From NCBI GenBank assembly GCA_002366835.1, contig DFBZ01000040.1, positions 1 to 54,734 on the forward strand: a stretch of 54,734 nt of DNA, in the 5' to 3' direction. Made by a program: the position numbers and the translations under genes. This DNA comes from Gammaproteobacteria bacterium UBA3067 (lineage in GTDB: Bacteria; Pseudomonadota; Gammaproteobacteria; Pseudomonadales; UBA3067). The notes under the pieces are model-generated. The model was not told where the DNA came from. It did not search any database and saw only the letters and a list, made by a program, of their open reading frames with translations. Shown here piece after piece: positions 35,401-45,572 of the stretch; the first letter of the stretch is position 1, and the number at the start of each line of letters is the position of its first letter.

Positions 35401-38034
35401 GTGAAAAATACTTCCAAACCTAAAAAACTACTCACTACAGCCGTTAGCCTCTTTGTGGTTTTTGTGCTGTTCCTGCTTGCTCTACCTCCCATCACAAAAG
35501 CCACCTTGCTCTACAGCTTAAATCACTTAGGAGCGGATGAGAGCACGATTGAAGATATCGACATTAATCTTTTCACCGGTCACTTTTCCATCACGGGTTT
35601 GCAAACCCAAACTGCTGAACAAGCTCCGCTTTATATCGGCAAATTATCCGCTACCTTCCCATATTGGAAGCTATTCAACCACCACATACTCATAAAAGAT
35701 ATTGTCTTGGAAAGTAGTCAAATTCCTCTCATTCAGACGGAAAACCAATCTTTTTACATTGGTGTATTTCTTGAAAACAAAGAAAAAACGAACCCTGCCT
35801 CCACTACAAATACAGGCTCTAAGGAAGAACAACAGCCGTGGCTTTTGAGCATTAACAAGCTTGTTGTGGCGGATTCAACCTTTCGAATTGAAATGCCTGA
35901 TATTTCATCCACTATCAATATCCAAGCATTAAACCTAGAGCGCTTTTCCAGTCAGTCAGCAGAGAAAAGTCAACTGACTGCCAGAGTGTATTTTAACAAG
36001 ACACAAGTAAATATTAACGAAGATACATTCCACGTAATCACTGAAAAACCCATAGAGTGGCACAGCAAACAAAGCATAAAGCTTACCCAGGGCTCACCCC
36101 CCTCTGTCTTTATAAAAGGAAAATTAAACCTAGGAGAAGTATCCGCCTACAGTCCTACGCTGAAACCCACGTACAAACACGATAAGTTATCCCTACTGCT
36201 TAGCGCCGACATCAATCCAGAATCAACAAACAAAGCGCTCATTCAAGCTAGTATAAAATCGGAACTCAGCATAGATAAGCCCCACATTTCTGGCCAATTC
36301 ATTAATGAACCCGCTGCAGAACTATTCAAAGCAGATGCCTCTCTTCTTGAGCTACAAATCATTCAGCGCCTTACTCTTAATAACGATATAGCACCCTTAC
36401 GTAGTTCTGGAACAGGGCGGTTTAACCTGCAGAAAGCCAGGTTCGAATTAAAAAATAATCAATTAAATTATCTGCATGATGAGCTCGGAGCGCAATGGAG
36501 TGTTAGCGCCCAAAATCTAAATCAATCAAACTGGAAAAATAATCTAAAACTCCAGGGTAGTCTTAATCTAAAACAAGCAGCCCTGTTAGACCAGCAGCAG
36601 AAATTAGGCCTGATTCAACTACCTCAACTGGATATTCAAAACATCAAGCTAAATGGCGTAGATCACCTGCAAATAGAAAATATTCAACTTAATCAAGCTC
36701 GTGGGCTTTACGCAGAACCTGAGGCCAGCAACCTCCACACACCATTTATTTTTAGCGAGGCCTTAAGTATTCAAAACCTGGAGCTCCAGCCTCTTAATAA
36801 ACTCCATATCGAGAAAATACAGTCCTCGGGCATGAACGCCCAACTACATATCATTAAAGATAAACAGCTTAGCCTTCTCGAGCCCACACTGGCACGCCTC
36901 CAAGCGTTACATTTTGGAGCCCCTGATATAAATAATGATAAGACTGTTAACAATCCAGATCACACCCCTTTAAACGCATCAGAAACACAAGGCCTTTCTC
37001 ATACCTCGACACCCTCTTTTACATGGCGGATAGATGATATCCAACTTGACGAGGGGGCGCTGGCCTTTACTGATGCCAGTGTCTCACCGTCTTTTACGAG
37101 CAAATTTTTATTGGATAAATTAAGTATTTCTTCATTAAGCAACGTACCTGAAGGCTTACCCAGTCAAATTCACCTCCAAGGGGGGGTGAACTCCCATTCA
37201 AAGATTCAAGCAAGCGGCACCTTTGACGTGTTTAACCCCAAGCCATCATCAGCTATTGTGCTATCTATTGAGGCTCTTGAGCTTTTACCTTTTTCGCCCT
37301 ATTTGGACCAGTCTGCTGGCTATCGCATAAGACATGGTCAGCTTAATTCAACAGCTCAGATCAACATGCAAGGTGGCGAACTCGACTCTAAAGCCGAGAT
37401 TAATTTTAATAAATTAAAACTAGAACCCACTTCAGAAGATACAAGGAAGCGCTTAAACAAGCAGCTCACCATGCCTCTTGACGTGGCGCTAAACACACTC
37501 CGAGATAAAAATAATAACATTCAGCTCAATATCCCAGTCACGGGCAATATATCGGATCCAAATTTCAACTTTTCTGACGTCCTCAAACAAGCTTCAGCCA
37601 AGGCAACACGTAGCGCCAGCATGAGCTTGCTTAAACACGCACTTCAACCCTACGGCACGATGATCACTGTTGCTGAACTCGCTTACAAGGGGGGGAAGAA
37701 GCTTACCGCCATCAGGCTATCTCCTATTAACTACCCAACTGCTTCAGCAGACCTAGAAGATACGCAAAAAGACTATGTAGAAAAAATTGCCACGCTAATG
37801 AAAGAAAGGCCAGATATAGGCATCACACTTTGCGGTGTAACCACGAGGAACGAATTACCTAGCTCGAAAGCAGACAAGGTTTTACTAGAACTTGCCCAGA
37901 ACAGGGCGGAGGGAGTTAAAAACCATCTTATTCATAATTTTGACATTGATGCCAAACGTTTATACTCATGCCTACCAAAGATAGACGAAGCATCAGAAAA
38001 TAAACGTGTTGGCCGTGTTGAGCTGCATTTATAA
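35401..38034 (+). CDS. AsmA-like DUF748 protein with OmpA-like end
   Basis: An 877-residue protein with one N-terminal membrane helix (about 10-32) and a long periplasmic part. DUF748/AsmA-like beta repeats run through about 40-740, including IEDIDINLFTGHFSITGLQ and the PLDVALNTLRDKNNNIQLNIPVTG segment near 700-725. The end (about 780-877) is OmpA-like: IATLMKERPDIGITLCGV, then NRAEGVKNHLI and KRVGRVELHL. AsmA-like proteins are proposed to bridge lipids between membranes. It starts at a GTG. The Ala/Asn/Leu-rich sequence is otherwise unremarkable. It may be co-transcribed with the CNNM gene, 49 bases upstream. Confidence 0.85.
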   Translation: MKNTSKPKKLLTTAVSLFVVFVLFLLALPPITKATLLYSLNHLGADESTIEDIDINLFTGHFSITGLQTQTAEQAPLYIGKLSATFPYWKLFNHHILIKDIVLESSQIPLIQTENQSFYIGVFLENKEKTNPASTTNTGSKEEQQPWLLSINKLVVADSTFRIEMPDISSTINIQALNLERFSSQSAEKSQLTARVYFNKTQVNINEDTFHVITEKPIEWHSKQSIKLTQGSPPSVFIKGKLNLGEVSAYSPTLKPTYKHDKLSLLLSADINPESTNKALIQASIKSELSIDKPHISGQFINEPAAELFKADASLLELQIIQRLTLNNDIAPLRSSGTGRFNLQKARFELKNNQLNYLHDELGAQWSVSAQNLNQSNWKNNLKLQGSLNLKQAALLDQQQKLGLIQLPQLDIQNIKLNGVDHLQIENIQLNQARGLYAEPEASNLHTPFIFSEALSIQNLELQPLNKLHIEKIQSSGMNAQLHIIKDKQLSLLEPTLARLQALHFGAPDINNDKTVNNPDHTPLNASETQGLSHTSTPSFTWRIDDIQLDEGALAFTDASVSPSFTSKFLLDKLSISSLSNVPEGLPSQIHLQGGVNSHSKIQASGTFDVFNPKPSSAIVLSIEALELLPFSPYLDQSAGYRIRHGQLNSTAQINMQGGELDSKAEINFNKLKLEPTSEDTRKRLNKQLTMPLDVALNTLRDKNNNIQLNIPVTGNISDPNFNFSDVLKQASAKATRSASMSLLKHALQPYGTMITVAELAYKGGKKLTAIRLSPINYPTASADLEDTQKDYVEKIATLMKERPDIGITLCGVTTRNELPSSKADKVLLELAQNRAEGVKNHLIHNFDIDAKRLYSCLPKIDEASENKRVGRVELHL

Positions 38035-38085
38035 AACCAGTAAAAATTCCTAAAAAATACAAAACTGTTAGACCCCAACTAGCTG

Positions 38086-38613
38086 CTAGCTTTCGTCTAA
38101 AACTAGGTCTCGCTTAAAGCGCTTAAAGTTTTCCACGTAATGGCTTGCGCTCATTTCTAAAAACATCTTTTGCTGATCGCTGAGTTCTTTCACCACTTTT
38201 CCTGGTGAGCCAATCACCATGGAACCATCGGGAATTTCCTTACCTTCTGGGATCAGGGTATTTGCACCAATCAAGCAATGCTTGCCGATTTTGGCGCCAT
38301 TCAAAACCACTGCATTGATACCTATCAGACTATGATCACCGATAGTGCAGCCATGCAACATTACCTTATGCCCTATAGTTACCCCCTTGCCGATGGTAAG
38401 TTTATAACCTGTATCTGTGTGCAACACAGACAGATCCTGCACGTTAGAGTTTTCTCCGATGCTAATCAAATCGTTATCACCTCGTACCACGGAGTTAAAC
38501 CATATACTGGCATTGTTTTCGAGAACTACCGACCCAATCACCACCGCACTATCTGCAATAAAGTAATCGTCACCTTTTATTTCTACTCGCCTTTCCCCCA
38601 AACGATAACGCAT
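38086..38613 (-). CDS. yrdA: Gamma-carbonic anhydrase family protein YrdA
   Basis: A 175-residue left-handed beta-helix protein of the gamma-carbonic anhydrase family. Hexapeptide repeats span about 25-150. Zinc-ligand His residues are in VLHTDTGY (near residue 64), TIGHKVMLHGCTIGD (near 81 and 86). E. coli YrdA and relatives are usually not proven to hydrate CO2. AAGG precedes the ATG. It converges with the DUF748 gene and is followed by no close partner. Confidence 0.9.
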   Translation of the reverse strand: MRYRLGERRVEIKGDDYFIADSAVVIGSVVLENNASIWFNSVVRGDNDLISIGENSNVQDLSVLHTDTGYKLTIGKGVTIGHKVMLHGCTIGDHSLIGINAVVLNGAKIGKHCLIGANTLIPEGKEIPDGSMVIGSPGKVVKELSDQQKMFLEMSASHYVENFKRFKRDLVLDES

Positions 38614-38700
38614 TCAGCCTTCCCCTTTTATAGCAATTACATTTATTATTAAAATATCAAAACAAGCCTTAATCAGGGCCCTTTTAGAGAACCTAGCTTG

Positions 38701-39276
38701 CTAGCGAATAACCATTTCTACGCCAGCATCATAAACATTGTTAATCATATCAACAATAATATATGCCGTTAGCCCCCAAATTATGTAGCCTTCATAAACG
38801 AAACTAGGGAATGAGATTTCTGTACCGTTAAAGTTATGACGATAAGGCCTAATGTTTCGCTCATCCATAAAAAAGCTTAGCGGTGTTCTAAATACTTTAT
38901 CCAGCTCATCAGAAGTGGGCAGTAACTCCAAGCTTGTATCAATAATACCCACATATGGCACTACATTAAGGCCACTTCGTGCCACAATCGGTTGTAGCCC
39001 ACCAACAACCTCCACCCACTCGGGTAACAAACCAACTTCCTCGTGAGACTCTCTTAGCGCAGTGGTCAATAGGTCAGCGTCACCCTCCTCCCATTTGCCA
39101 CCCGGAAAACAAACCTCTCCAGGGTTTCTGGACATGTGTTTAGCACGACGGGTCAGCAGCACCTCTGGCTCTGAGGCACAATTCGTTAGCGCCATTAAAA
39201 CAGCGGAATTAGGTAGGTCAGGGTTAGCGAGGTCATATTCATGACCAGAAATAGAAGAGCGAAGATGATCTAGCAT
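38701..39276 (-). CDS. nudL: CoA pyrophosphatase (Nudix)
   Basis: A 191-residue Nudix hydrolase of the CoA-pyrophosphatase type, splitting CoA into 3',5'-ADP and 4'-phosphopantetheine. The UPF0035 signature is LLTRRAKHMSRNPGEVCFPGG near residues 38-58, running into the Nudix box (GGKWEEGDADLLTTALRESHEEVGL near 57-81). Length is normal. It is 87 bases upstream of yrdA on the same strand and the two may share a transcript. Confidence 0.9.
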   Translation of the reverse strand: MLDHLRSSISGHEYDLANPDLPNSAVLMALTNCASEPEVLLTRRAKHMSRNPGEVCFPGGKWEEGDADLLTTALRESHEEVGLLPEWVEVVGGLQPIVARSGLNVVPYVGIIDTSLELLPTSDELDKVFRTPLSFFMDERNIRPYRHNFNGTEISFPSFVYEGYIIWGLTAYIIVDMINNVYDAGVEMVIR

Positions 39277-39755
39277 AATGTTTTAGTTATATTTTTAGTT
39301 TTTTGACGTCAGCAGGCTGAAGGGTGTTTAGACCAAGAACTCATGACATCATAACAACAACATGCCCAGCAGCGCTCGTTATATCTAATTATTATAAATG
39401 TGATAACAAAACTAAAAGAAAAATAGGAGCAGCTCTTTAAGCAACTGATTTGACGCTACTAATTCCTTCAGACCAGGAAATAGCCAACCTGTAATTACCA
39501 AAATGAATAACAAGTCCGCCACAGCGTTACATTTGACCCATTGAAACAGAGCAACCAATGAGTTTAGTATAAGATGTGCGTTTTTCAAGGGCTGCTTACA
39601 ACGTTTTAGCATAAGCACCTGTGAAGCCCTTAAACGTAGGAATTGAGCTAGGGACCCCATGGATCGAAAATTCACCACCCCTTCACAAAGGAATGCATCT
39701 CACTATCGTTAAGCTGTTGCCGCTTCGCGGCATTTAGAAATAAGGAGGCGCTACC
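39277..39755. other. Intergenic stretch with small hairpin
   Basis: About 480 bases without a convincing gene. An 88-codon open frame on the minus strand (39412-39678) has no ribosome site and a hydrophobic, low-complexity product; I do not accept it. A tight hairpin TGCCGC-TTC-GCGGCA at 39718-39732 lies 24 bases before the DUF3135 start, in the leader of that gene, ahead of its strong AAGGAGG site. Confidence 0.45.
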
Positions 39756-40118
39756 ATGCCTGGAATTATGCCGGACTTTGATGAGCTAGCAATGCTAGCA
39801 AAACAAGACCCTCAAGAATTTGAAGCACTCAGAGCTAAGCTCTGCAACGAATTAATCGACAGCGCACCAGAACCCCAGCGCCGGCGCTTAAAGGGCTTGC
39901 AGTTCCAAGTTGATATGGAGCGCCGCAAGGCAACAACACCCATGGCAGCCTGCATTCGTATATCAGAAATGATGCACACCTCATTTGACGAGCTGCGCTA
40001 TGTACTAAATGAGGCGACAGGAACCCAAGCTAATACCCCTTCCAAGCACACAGCAGTCCGCTCCAAAACTTATGAAAACAAAAGTGCAAAACGAGTTATA
40101 AGCTTCCCTAACCGCTAA
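39756..40118 (+). CDS. DUF3135 family protein
   Basis: A 120-residue cytoplasmic protein of the DUF3135 family. The conserved opening is MPDFDELAMLAKQDPQEFEALR, and it has GLQFQVDMERRKATTPMAACIRISEMMH further on. The end (about 95-120) is basic and low in structure. AAGGAGG precedes the start by eight bases. Function of the family is unknown. A small hairpin in the leader could affect expression. Confidence 0.85.
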   Translation: MPGIMPDFDELAMLAKQDPQEFEALRAKLCNELIDSAPEPQRRRLKGLQFQVDMERRKATTPMAACIRISEMMHTSFDELRYVLNEATGTQANTPSKHTAVRSKTYENKSAKRVISFPNR

Positions 40119-40395
40119 CCTCCCTTTGATACTCATAGCCGAATAGAATTAACCTATGATTGCGTCCACCACCCGATACTGGGCGCAAATCGGCCTCATT
40201 ATTTAGCCTCTAGCGCTATATAACACCGCTTTCTGCGAGTTATACTCCTCAATACGCCATCTATAAGCGGTGGCGCTCTTTATCTCTGCTTAATAGTAGG
40301 CCAATACACAGCTTATCTTTGCGCACACCTTTTCATGCCTACATTAGCATTGGCCAAAAAGAAACCTCTTTCACTTACACCAAGGGCAAGCGAAT

Positions 40396-40935
40396 ATGAA
40401 ATTCTGTAGCGACTGCGGCTCCTCTGTATCCCAGCAAATTCCAAAAGGGGACAATCGGCTACGTTTTGTCTGCAATGACTGCGAGACCATTCATTACCAA
40501 AATCCCCGAATCATTGCGGGCTGCGTTGTCGAGCATGATAATAAAGTGCTGCTTTGTAAGCGGGCCATAGAACCCAGAAAGGGATATTGGACTTTACCTG
40601 CTGGCTTTATGGAAAATGGTGAAACGGTAGAAGAAAGCGCCGTGCGAGAAACTTGGGAAGAAGCACTGGCCAAGGTATCAAACCCTGAGCTCTACTCCAT
40701 GTTCAACCTCCCTCATATCAGTCAGGTTTATATTTTTTATCGCGGCTCATTACTGGCTGGGGAGTATGGCGCAGGCGAAGAAACTCTGGAATCTAGACTC
40801 TTTTCAGAAAGCGATATCCCCTGGAATGAGCTCGCCTTCCCTACCATCCACAAAGCCCTAAAACACTTTTTTAGTGACACCCAGAACGATCATTTTCCAG
40901 TACGCATAGAAGACATTAATTTTTCCAAAAAATAG
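40396..40935 (+). CDS. Nudix hydrolase with zinc ribbon
   Basis: A 179-residue Nudix hydrolase. An N-terminal zinc ribbon (CSDCG and CNDCE, Cys 4, 7, 27, 30) precedes the Nudix domain. The Nudix box GFMENGETVEESAVRETWEEA is near residues 72-92; the usual Gly after the box is Leu here, which is common in this NudC-like subgroup. It probably hydrolyses a nucleotide diphosphate such as ADP-ribose or NADH. It is monocistronic with about 280 bases upstream that hold no gene. The exact substrate is unknown. Confidence 0.85.
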   Translation: MKFCSDCGSSVSQQIPKGDNRLRFVCNDCETIHYQNPRIIAGCVVEHDNKVLLCKRAIEPRKGYWTLPAGFMENGETVEESAVRETWEEALAKVSNPELYSMFNLPHISQVYIFYRGSLLAGEYGAGEETLESRLFSESDIPWNELAFPTIHKALKHFFSDTQNDHFPVRIEDINFSKK

Positions 40936-41067
40936 GGTTGAGCCCCAACGTTAACAGGACTACTCTTGCTGAGGAACCTCTGAGCAAGTTCCGGCAAAAA
41001 AGATTGAGAATAAATATCTCAAAGGTTTCCTAATACATACATATCTTAAAAATCAGGGAGAGCTAAC

Positions 41068-43632
41068 ATGAGCGGCAAACGATTTATCCTCGAGGTTCAA
41101 CCGAATATTCCCAGCAGCTTGAGTCGCTTGCAAGATTTGTCTGATGACCTCTACTACAGCTGGGATCGCCAAGTCCGCGCTTTGTTTTTCCGCCTTGATT
41201 CCGCCCTCTGGAACAGCACTGACCACAACCCCAAAGTTTTTCTACGCAGAGTTAAACAGGACAAGCTTGAAAAAGCGGCCAGTGATCCGGTTTATATGCA
41301 GGACTATAATCGCGTTCTCTCCGCCTACGAAAGCTATCTGCATAATAAAAACCAAGTAGAGGTCAGCAAAACACTGGATGTAGACAATGATCTGGTGGCG
41401 TATTTCTGTGCCGAATATGGGCTGCACGAAAGTTTTCCCATATACTCAGGCGGCCTGGGAATACTCGCCGGTGATCACTGCAAGGCAGCCAGCGATATGG
41501 CCATCCCTTTTGTCGCCATCGGCCTACTTTACCGCCAAGGCTTCTTTACTCAGGCCATTGACCCTTACGGTAACCAAATTGCTCATAGTCACGAAGTACG
41601 TTTCAACGATCTACCCATCACCCCTGTTCGACAGGACAACGGGGAGTACTTAATCATTGAGCTAGATACCCCCGACCGCCAAATAAGCCTCAAAGTATGG
41701 AGTGCAAAGGTCGGACATATCACCCTCTATCTGCTGGACTCGGACATCGAGCTCAATAGCGCGGAAGATCGTCGCATCACCCAGCAACTTTATGGAGGCG
41801 ACCTGTCCATACGCCTTTTGCAGGAAATGGTTTTGGGAATTGGTGGTGTGCGGGTTATCAACGCACTTAAGCTAAAACCAAGCACATGGCATATCAATGA
41901 AGGGCACGCTGCCTTTCAGATTATTGAACGGAGTCGCCAGCTTGTTTGCTCCGGCTTAGACCCACATAGTAGCTTCGAGGCAGTGGCATCTAACACGGTA
42001 TTTACCACTCATACTCCAGTACCAGCAGGGCATGATATTTTTGACCGTTCCTTAATTACTCATTATCTCAGTACCTATATAACGGAGTTAAAACTTTCAA
42101 CAGAAGAGTTTTTAGCCTTGGGCGAAAGCCCCATAAACAGCAGTGGTTTCAATATGACGTCCCTTGCTCTACGCTGCTCCCGCTTTCACAATGGTGTCAG
42201 CCGCATACATGGCGGCGTCGCCTCCGATATGGAAAGTTATATTTGGCCAGAAATCCCTCCCCCACAGAACCCACTTGGATATGTCACTAACGGCGTACAT
42301 GTCCCCACCTTTCTTGCCAGTGAGTGGGCAAACTACTTCGACCTGCTTTATGGCGGCGGTTGGCGTACCGAGCTACTTAACAACGAATATTGGCAAAAAG
42401 TATACGATATCGCTGACCACAGCTTTTGGAGCATTCGCCAGTCCTTAAAATCCAAAATGTTTGAGGCGGTCACCGAGCGGCTTGCTAAACAATACCACCG
42501 CAACGGTTGCAGTGAATCACAGCTCCGCCGCCTCACCCATTACCTCAGCCCGCAAAAAACTGACCTACTGGTGATTGGGTTTGCGCGCCGCTTTGCCACC
42601 TACAAGCGAGCCACCTTGATTTTCTCTGACTTAGAGCGGCTCAAAAAACTTCTCAACAACCCAAGTCGTCCCGTCGTGCTCATATTTTCCGGCAAGGCTC
42701 ACCCCCACGATCAGCCCGGCCAGGATTTGATTCGACGCATCCATGAGCTTTCCGTTTCTCCAGAGTTTATTGGCAAAATTATTTTGGTAGAAAACTATGA
42801 CATGTCCATCGCCCGCAAGCTCGTTTCAGGCGTCGATGTCTGGTTGAATAACCCCGAATATCCTCTCGAAGCAAGCGGCACCTCAGGTGAAAAAGCCGCC
42901 CTGAATGGAGTAATCAACCTCAGCGTTCTCGATGGCTGGTGGGGTGAAGGATATGATGGCAAAAATGGCTGGGCGATAACGCCTCACGGCCCGCAATATT
43001 CCCTTGAATACATTAATAAGGAGGAATCAAATGAACTGCTGGATCTACTCGAATACGAAGTGATTCCCTGCTATTTCGATCACAATGGGCAGGGTTATTC
43101 TTCAAAGTGGATTGAACGCTCCAAAGCCTCCATGAGTTCAATCATTCCTCGCTTTAACGCCCAGCGCATGCTTAGGGATTACCTTCAGAGTTACTATGCC
43201 CCGGCCACAAGAAAAGGCCGCGTCTTTGCCGATAACAACTACGCCGTTGCCAAAGAACTAAGCCAGTGGAAAAAGAAGGTGCGCCATGAGTGGCCACAGG
43301 TCAGCATTACCAGGCGCGATCAAGAGCGCAGCAGTATCCGTGAGGGGGAATACATCATCATTAAGGTGGAGATCTCGCTGGGCAAGCTATCCCCGGACGA
43401 CGTTCGCATCGAATGCCTCGTGACTAATCCGGACTCTGTAGGTAGTCACACTACCGAAGCACAGGAAGTATTTACCTACGAAAAAGAGCTTCAACCTGGC
43501 CAGTCTCTATTCTCCCTTATGCTTAAACCTGATTACGCAGGCCTTAAAGAGTATGTTATTCGAATCTACCCTCACCACCCTCAGCTCATCCATAGATTTG
43601 AAATGGGGTGTATGCGCTGGGTAAATGAATAA
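41068..43632 (+). CDS. glgP: Alpha-glucan (glycogen/starch) phosphorylase
   Basis: An 854-residue alpha-glucan phosphorylase of the DUF3417-bearing type, releasing glucose-1-phosphate from glycogen-like glucans. The DUF3417 N-terminal part covers about 10-120. The core shows EYGLHESFPIYSGGLGILAGDH near 113-134. The pyridoxal-phosphate Lys is about 609 in GTSGEKAALNG, where the family usually has GMKAA, so the residue before Lys is Glu rather than Met. GGAGAG precedes the ATG. There are no other glycogen genes in the window. Confidence 0.93.
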   Translation: MSGKRFILEVQPNIPSSLSRLQDLSDDLYYSWDRQVRALFFRLDSALWNSTDHNPKVFLRRVKQDKLEKAASDPVYMQDYNRVLSAYESYLHNKNQVEVSKTLDVDNDLVAYFCAEYGLHESFPIYSGGLGILAGDHCKAASDMAIPFVAIGLLYRQGFFTQAIDPYGNQIAHSHEVRFNDLPITPVRQDNGEYLIIELDTPDRQISLKVWSAKVGHITLYLLDSDIELNSAEDRRITQQLYGGDLSIRLLQEMVLGIGGVRVINALKLKPSTWHINEGHAAFQIIERSRQLVCSGLDPHSSFEAVASNTVFTTHTPVPAGHDIFDRSLITHYLSTYITELKLSTEEFLALGESPINSSGFNMTSLALRCSRFHNGVSRIHGGVASDMESYIWPEIPPPQNPLGYVTNGVHVPTFLASEWANYFDLLYGGGWRTELLNNEYWQKVYDIADHSFWSIRQSLKSKMFEAVTERLAKQYHRNGCSESQLRRLTHYLSPQKTDLLVIGFARRFATYKRATLIFSDLERLKKLLNNPSRPVVLIFSGKAHPHDQPGQDLIRRIHELSVSPEFIGKIILVENYDMSIARKLVSGVDVWLNNPEYPLEASGTSGEKAALNGVINLSVLDGWWGEGYDGKNGWAITPHGPQYSLEYINKEESNELLDLLEYEVIPCYFDHNGQGYSSKWIERSKASMSSIIPRFNAQRMLRDYLQSYYAPATRKGRVFADNNYAVAKELSQWKKKVRHEWPQVSITRRDQERSSIREGEYIIIKVEISLGKLSPDDVRIECLVTNPDSVGSHTTEAQEVFTYEKELQPGQSLFSLMLKPDYAGLKEYVIRIYPHHPQLIHRFEMGCMRWVNE

Positions 43633-44143
43633 CAAGCGCTCTAAGCGATACCGTATAAATGGAAAGAGCATCTCACGTTAAGGTCTGACATAGCGATCAA
43701 GCCCGCTGGCTATTTTGTATCGATACCTTTGCGTGAACCGAATTTTTCTTTTAGGGGGCTCTACGCGACACCTAGAGCCCATTCCGTATCATCCTTGGTT
43801 CTTACATAAAAAAACATGTTAATCATGTCATTGCTGGTATAGTGGCCACCTTCGCGTTTGAGAGACTCGGCCGCCCTCAGCTCAAGTACCTGCTATTGAT
43901 AGCCTATCGTAAAACCACCTCTCCTGCGTCACGCCCAGCCTGAATAGTAAGGAGTAGACTTCCCGCTGATTAAACGATTTCGGAACCTGACCGGGATCAC
44001 AACTCTATTTAGAAAATAAGGGTAGCATCACTCCTCGCTGCGATTAACAAGCCAACCTACATGTAATTAGTTGGCAATCCAAACAAACTGCTTTTTTATA
44101 CATGTTTGAACCGTATAATGAGCGCAAAAAAAGAGGTCAATTA
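43633..44143. other. Long intergenic stretch with hairpin
   Basis: About 510 bases between glgP and the glycosyltransferase gene with no accepted open frame. A stem-loop at 43756-43780 (GGGCTCTA / TAGAGCCC, 8 bp, nine-base loop) is the clearest structure. The right end holds the GAGGT ribosome site of the glycosyltransferase. No known riboswitch or small RNA was recognised. Confidence 0.4.
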
Positions 44144-45403
44144 ATGTCTAAAGTCATGTTTTTTAATCTGCCTGGGGCCAGCGGGCATATTAACCCAACC
44201 GTCGGACTGGTCACCGAACTCATCGCAAAAGGTGAAGAAGTTATCTACTACGCTGGCGAAGACTCCAGAGCCAAATTTACCGACTTGGGCGTGGAGTTCA
44301 GAACGTATGACAAATGGTTTCAGTATCACCACAACCCAGAGGTAGGGAAAGACATACTTACCATGGCTGTCGCAGAGCTGAACATGATGGACGCATGTAT
44401 CGACGACCTAATAAAAATAGCCCGCGAAGAAGAGATCGATTACATTATCTATGATGCATGTTGTATCTGGGCAAAATACCTTGCCGAATCGCTGGGCATA
44501 CCTGGAATTAACTCCCTTACCACCGTTGTAAGCTCACCCTGGATACCCTTTTCTGACCTCGGAATGGGCGCACATGTTAGCAAAATACTTCTCACTGGCG
44601 CCCCTCGCATTATCCCTTGGACAAGAAAACTACTTATCAACGTACTTGGGCGATCAAATGTGACTTACAAGGGCTTGTTCTACCACATCTTTGACGTGTT
44701 TGCCTGCGTTGGAGATTTGAACATCGTGTTTAATACCCCAGAATATCAACCTTTTGTCGATAAGCTGGAGGGCAACTTTCATTTTGTCGGGGCGTCAATC
44801 CCTGATCAGAGAGACGAAATTGACGAAGAATTCCTGAGCATTGGCAAAAAACCACTGGTGTATGTATCACTGGGCACACTTCATAACGACAGCTTGGCAT
44901 TTTTCAAAAACTGCATCGAGGCATTAAAAGACAGCGATTACGAAGTCATTATGTCCATTGGCAACACGGTAAAACTGGAAGACCTCGGCCTCTTACCGGA
45001 CAATATCAAAGCTTACCCGCGCGTGCCGCAACTGCACATTCTTAAACACGCAAGTGCATTCGTCACTCACGGGGGCATGAATAGTCTTAACGAAGGCCTC
45101 TACTTTGGAGTTCCCGTCATTGTTTGCCCTCAACAGTTTGAACAAGCCTTTAATGGTCGGCGTCTTCAAAAGATGGGCATTGCGAAAACCTTAGCCAACG
45201 CAACTCCGAGTGCGAGCAAAATCAAGAAGGGTGTAGAAGCGGTGATCAATGACCCCGAAATGAAAGAGCGAACTAAAGCGTACGGGCAGGTTCTTAAGGC
45301 CGCGGGTGGTTATAAACGTGCAGCAGAACTTATAATTGATTACACCAAGAAGAATGAAGCACCAAGCAGAACTGTTGTTAAAAAAGCGAACGCGGTGAGT
45401 TAG
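44144..45403 (+). CDS. MGT-family glycosyltransferase (GT1)
   Basis: A 419-residue glycosyltransferase of the macrolide-glycosyltransferase (MGT/UGT) type, GT-B fold. The acceptor half opens with MFFNLPGASGHINPTVGLV. The donor-binding plate is HGGMNSLNEGLYFGVPVIVCPQQ near residues 308-330. It should transfer a sugar from a UDP-sugar to a small hydrophobic acceptor. I prefer the ATG at 44144 with GAGGT upstream over the ATG 42 bases earlier. There are no biosynthetic genes next to it, so the acceptor cannot be guessed. Such genes are often acquired by transfer; base composition here is not obviously different. Confidence 0.85.
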   Translation: MSKVMFFNLPGASGHINPTVGLVTELIAKGEEVIYYAGEDSRAKFTDLGVEFRTYDKWFQYHHNPEVGKDILTMAVAELNMMDACIDDLIKIAREEEIDYIIYDACCIWAKYLAESLGIPGINSLTTVVSSPWIPFSDLGMGAHVSKILLTGAPRIIPWTRKLLINVLGRSNVTYKGLFYHIFDVFACVGDLNIVFNTPEYQPFVDKLEGNFHFVGASIPDQRDEIDEEFLSIGKKPLVYVSLGTLHNDSLAFFKNCIEALKDSDYEVIMSIGNTVKLEDLGLLPDNIKAYPRVPQLHILKHASAFVTHGGMNSLNEGLYFGVPVIVCPQQFEQAFNGRRLQKMGIAKTLANATPSASKIKKGVEAVINDPEMKERTKAYGQVLKAAGGYKRAAELIIDYTKKNEAPSRTVVKKANAVS

Positions 45404-45477
45404 TTACCAGGACCGCTCTGAATAATCAGCAGGACTGGGGTCAAGCAAGCTGGCAAGGACTCTGACCTTCTCCAAAA

Positions 45478-45512
45478 CAAAAAAAACAGGCATTTAGCCT
45501 ATTTTTTTGTTT
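45478..45512. terminator. Bidirectional terminator
   Basis: AAAAAACAGGCATTTAGCCTATTTTTTT folds into an AGGC/GCCT stem flanked by A and T runs that can also pair. It lies between the end of the glycosyltransferase gene and the end of cspA, so it can stop transcription from both sides. Confidence 0.75.
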
Positions 45513-45572
45513 ATAACATCTGGCTTAAGCGGGACCAATACCCCACTTAAACTTTTCTTTTAAAAAAAAGAA

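Noticed and set aside
39412..39678. 88-codon minus-strand open frame
   Set aside because: No ribosome site, hydrophobic low-complexity product, no recognisable family, and it lies in an otherwise empty gap.
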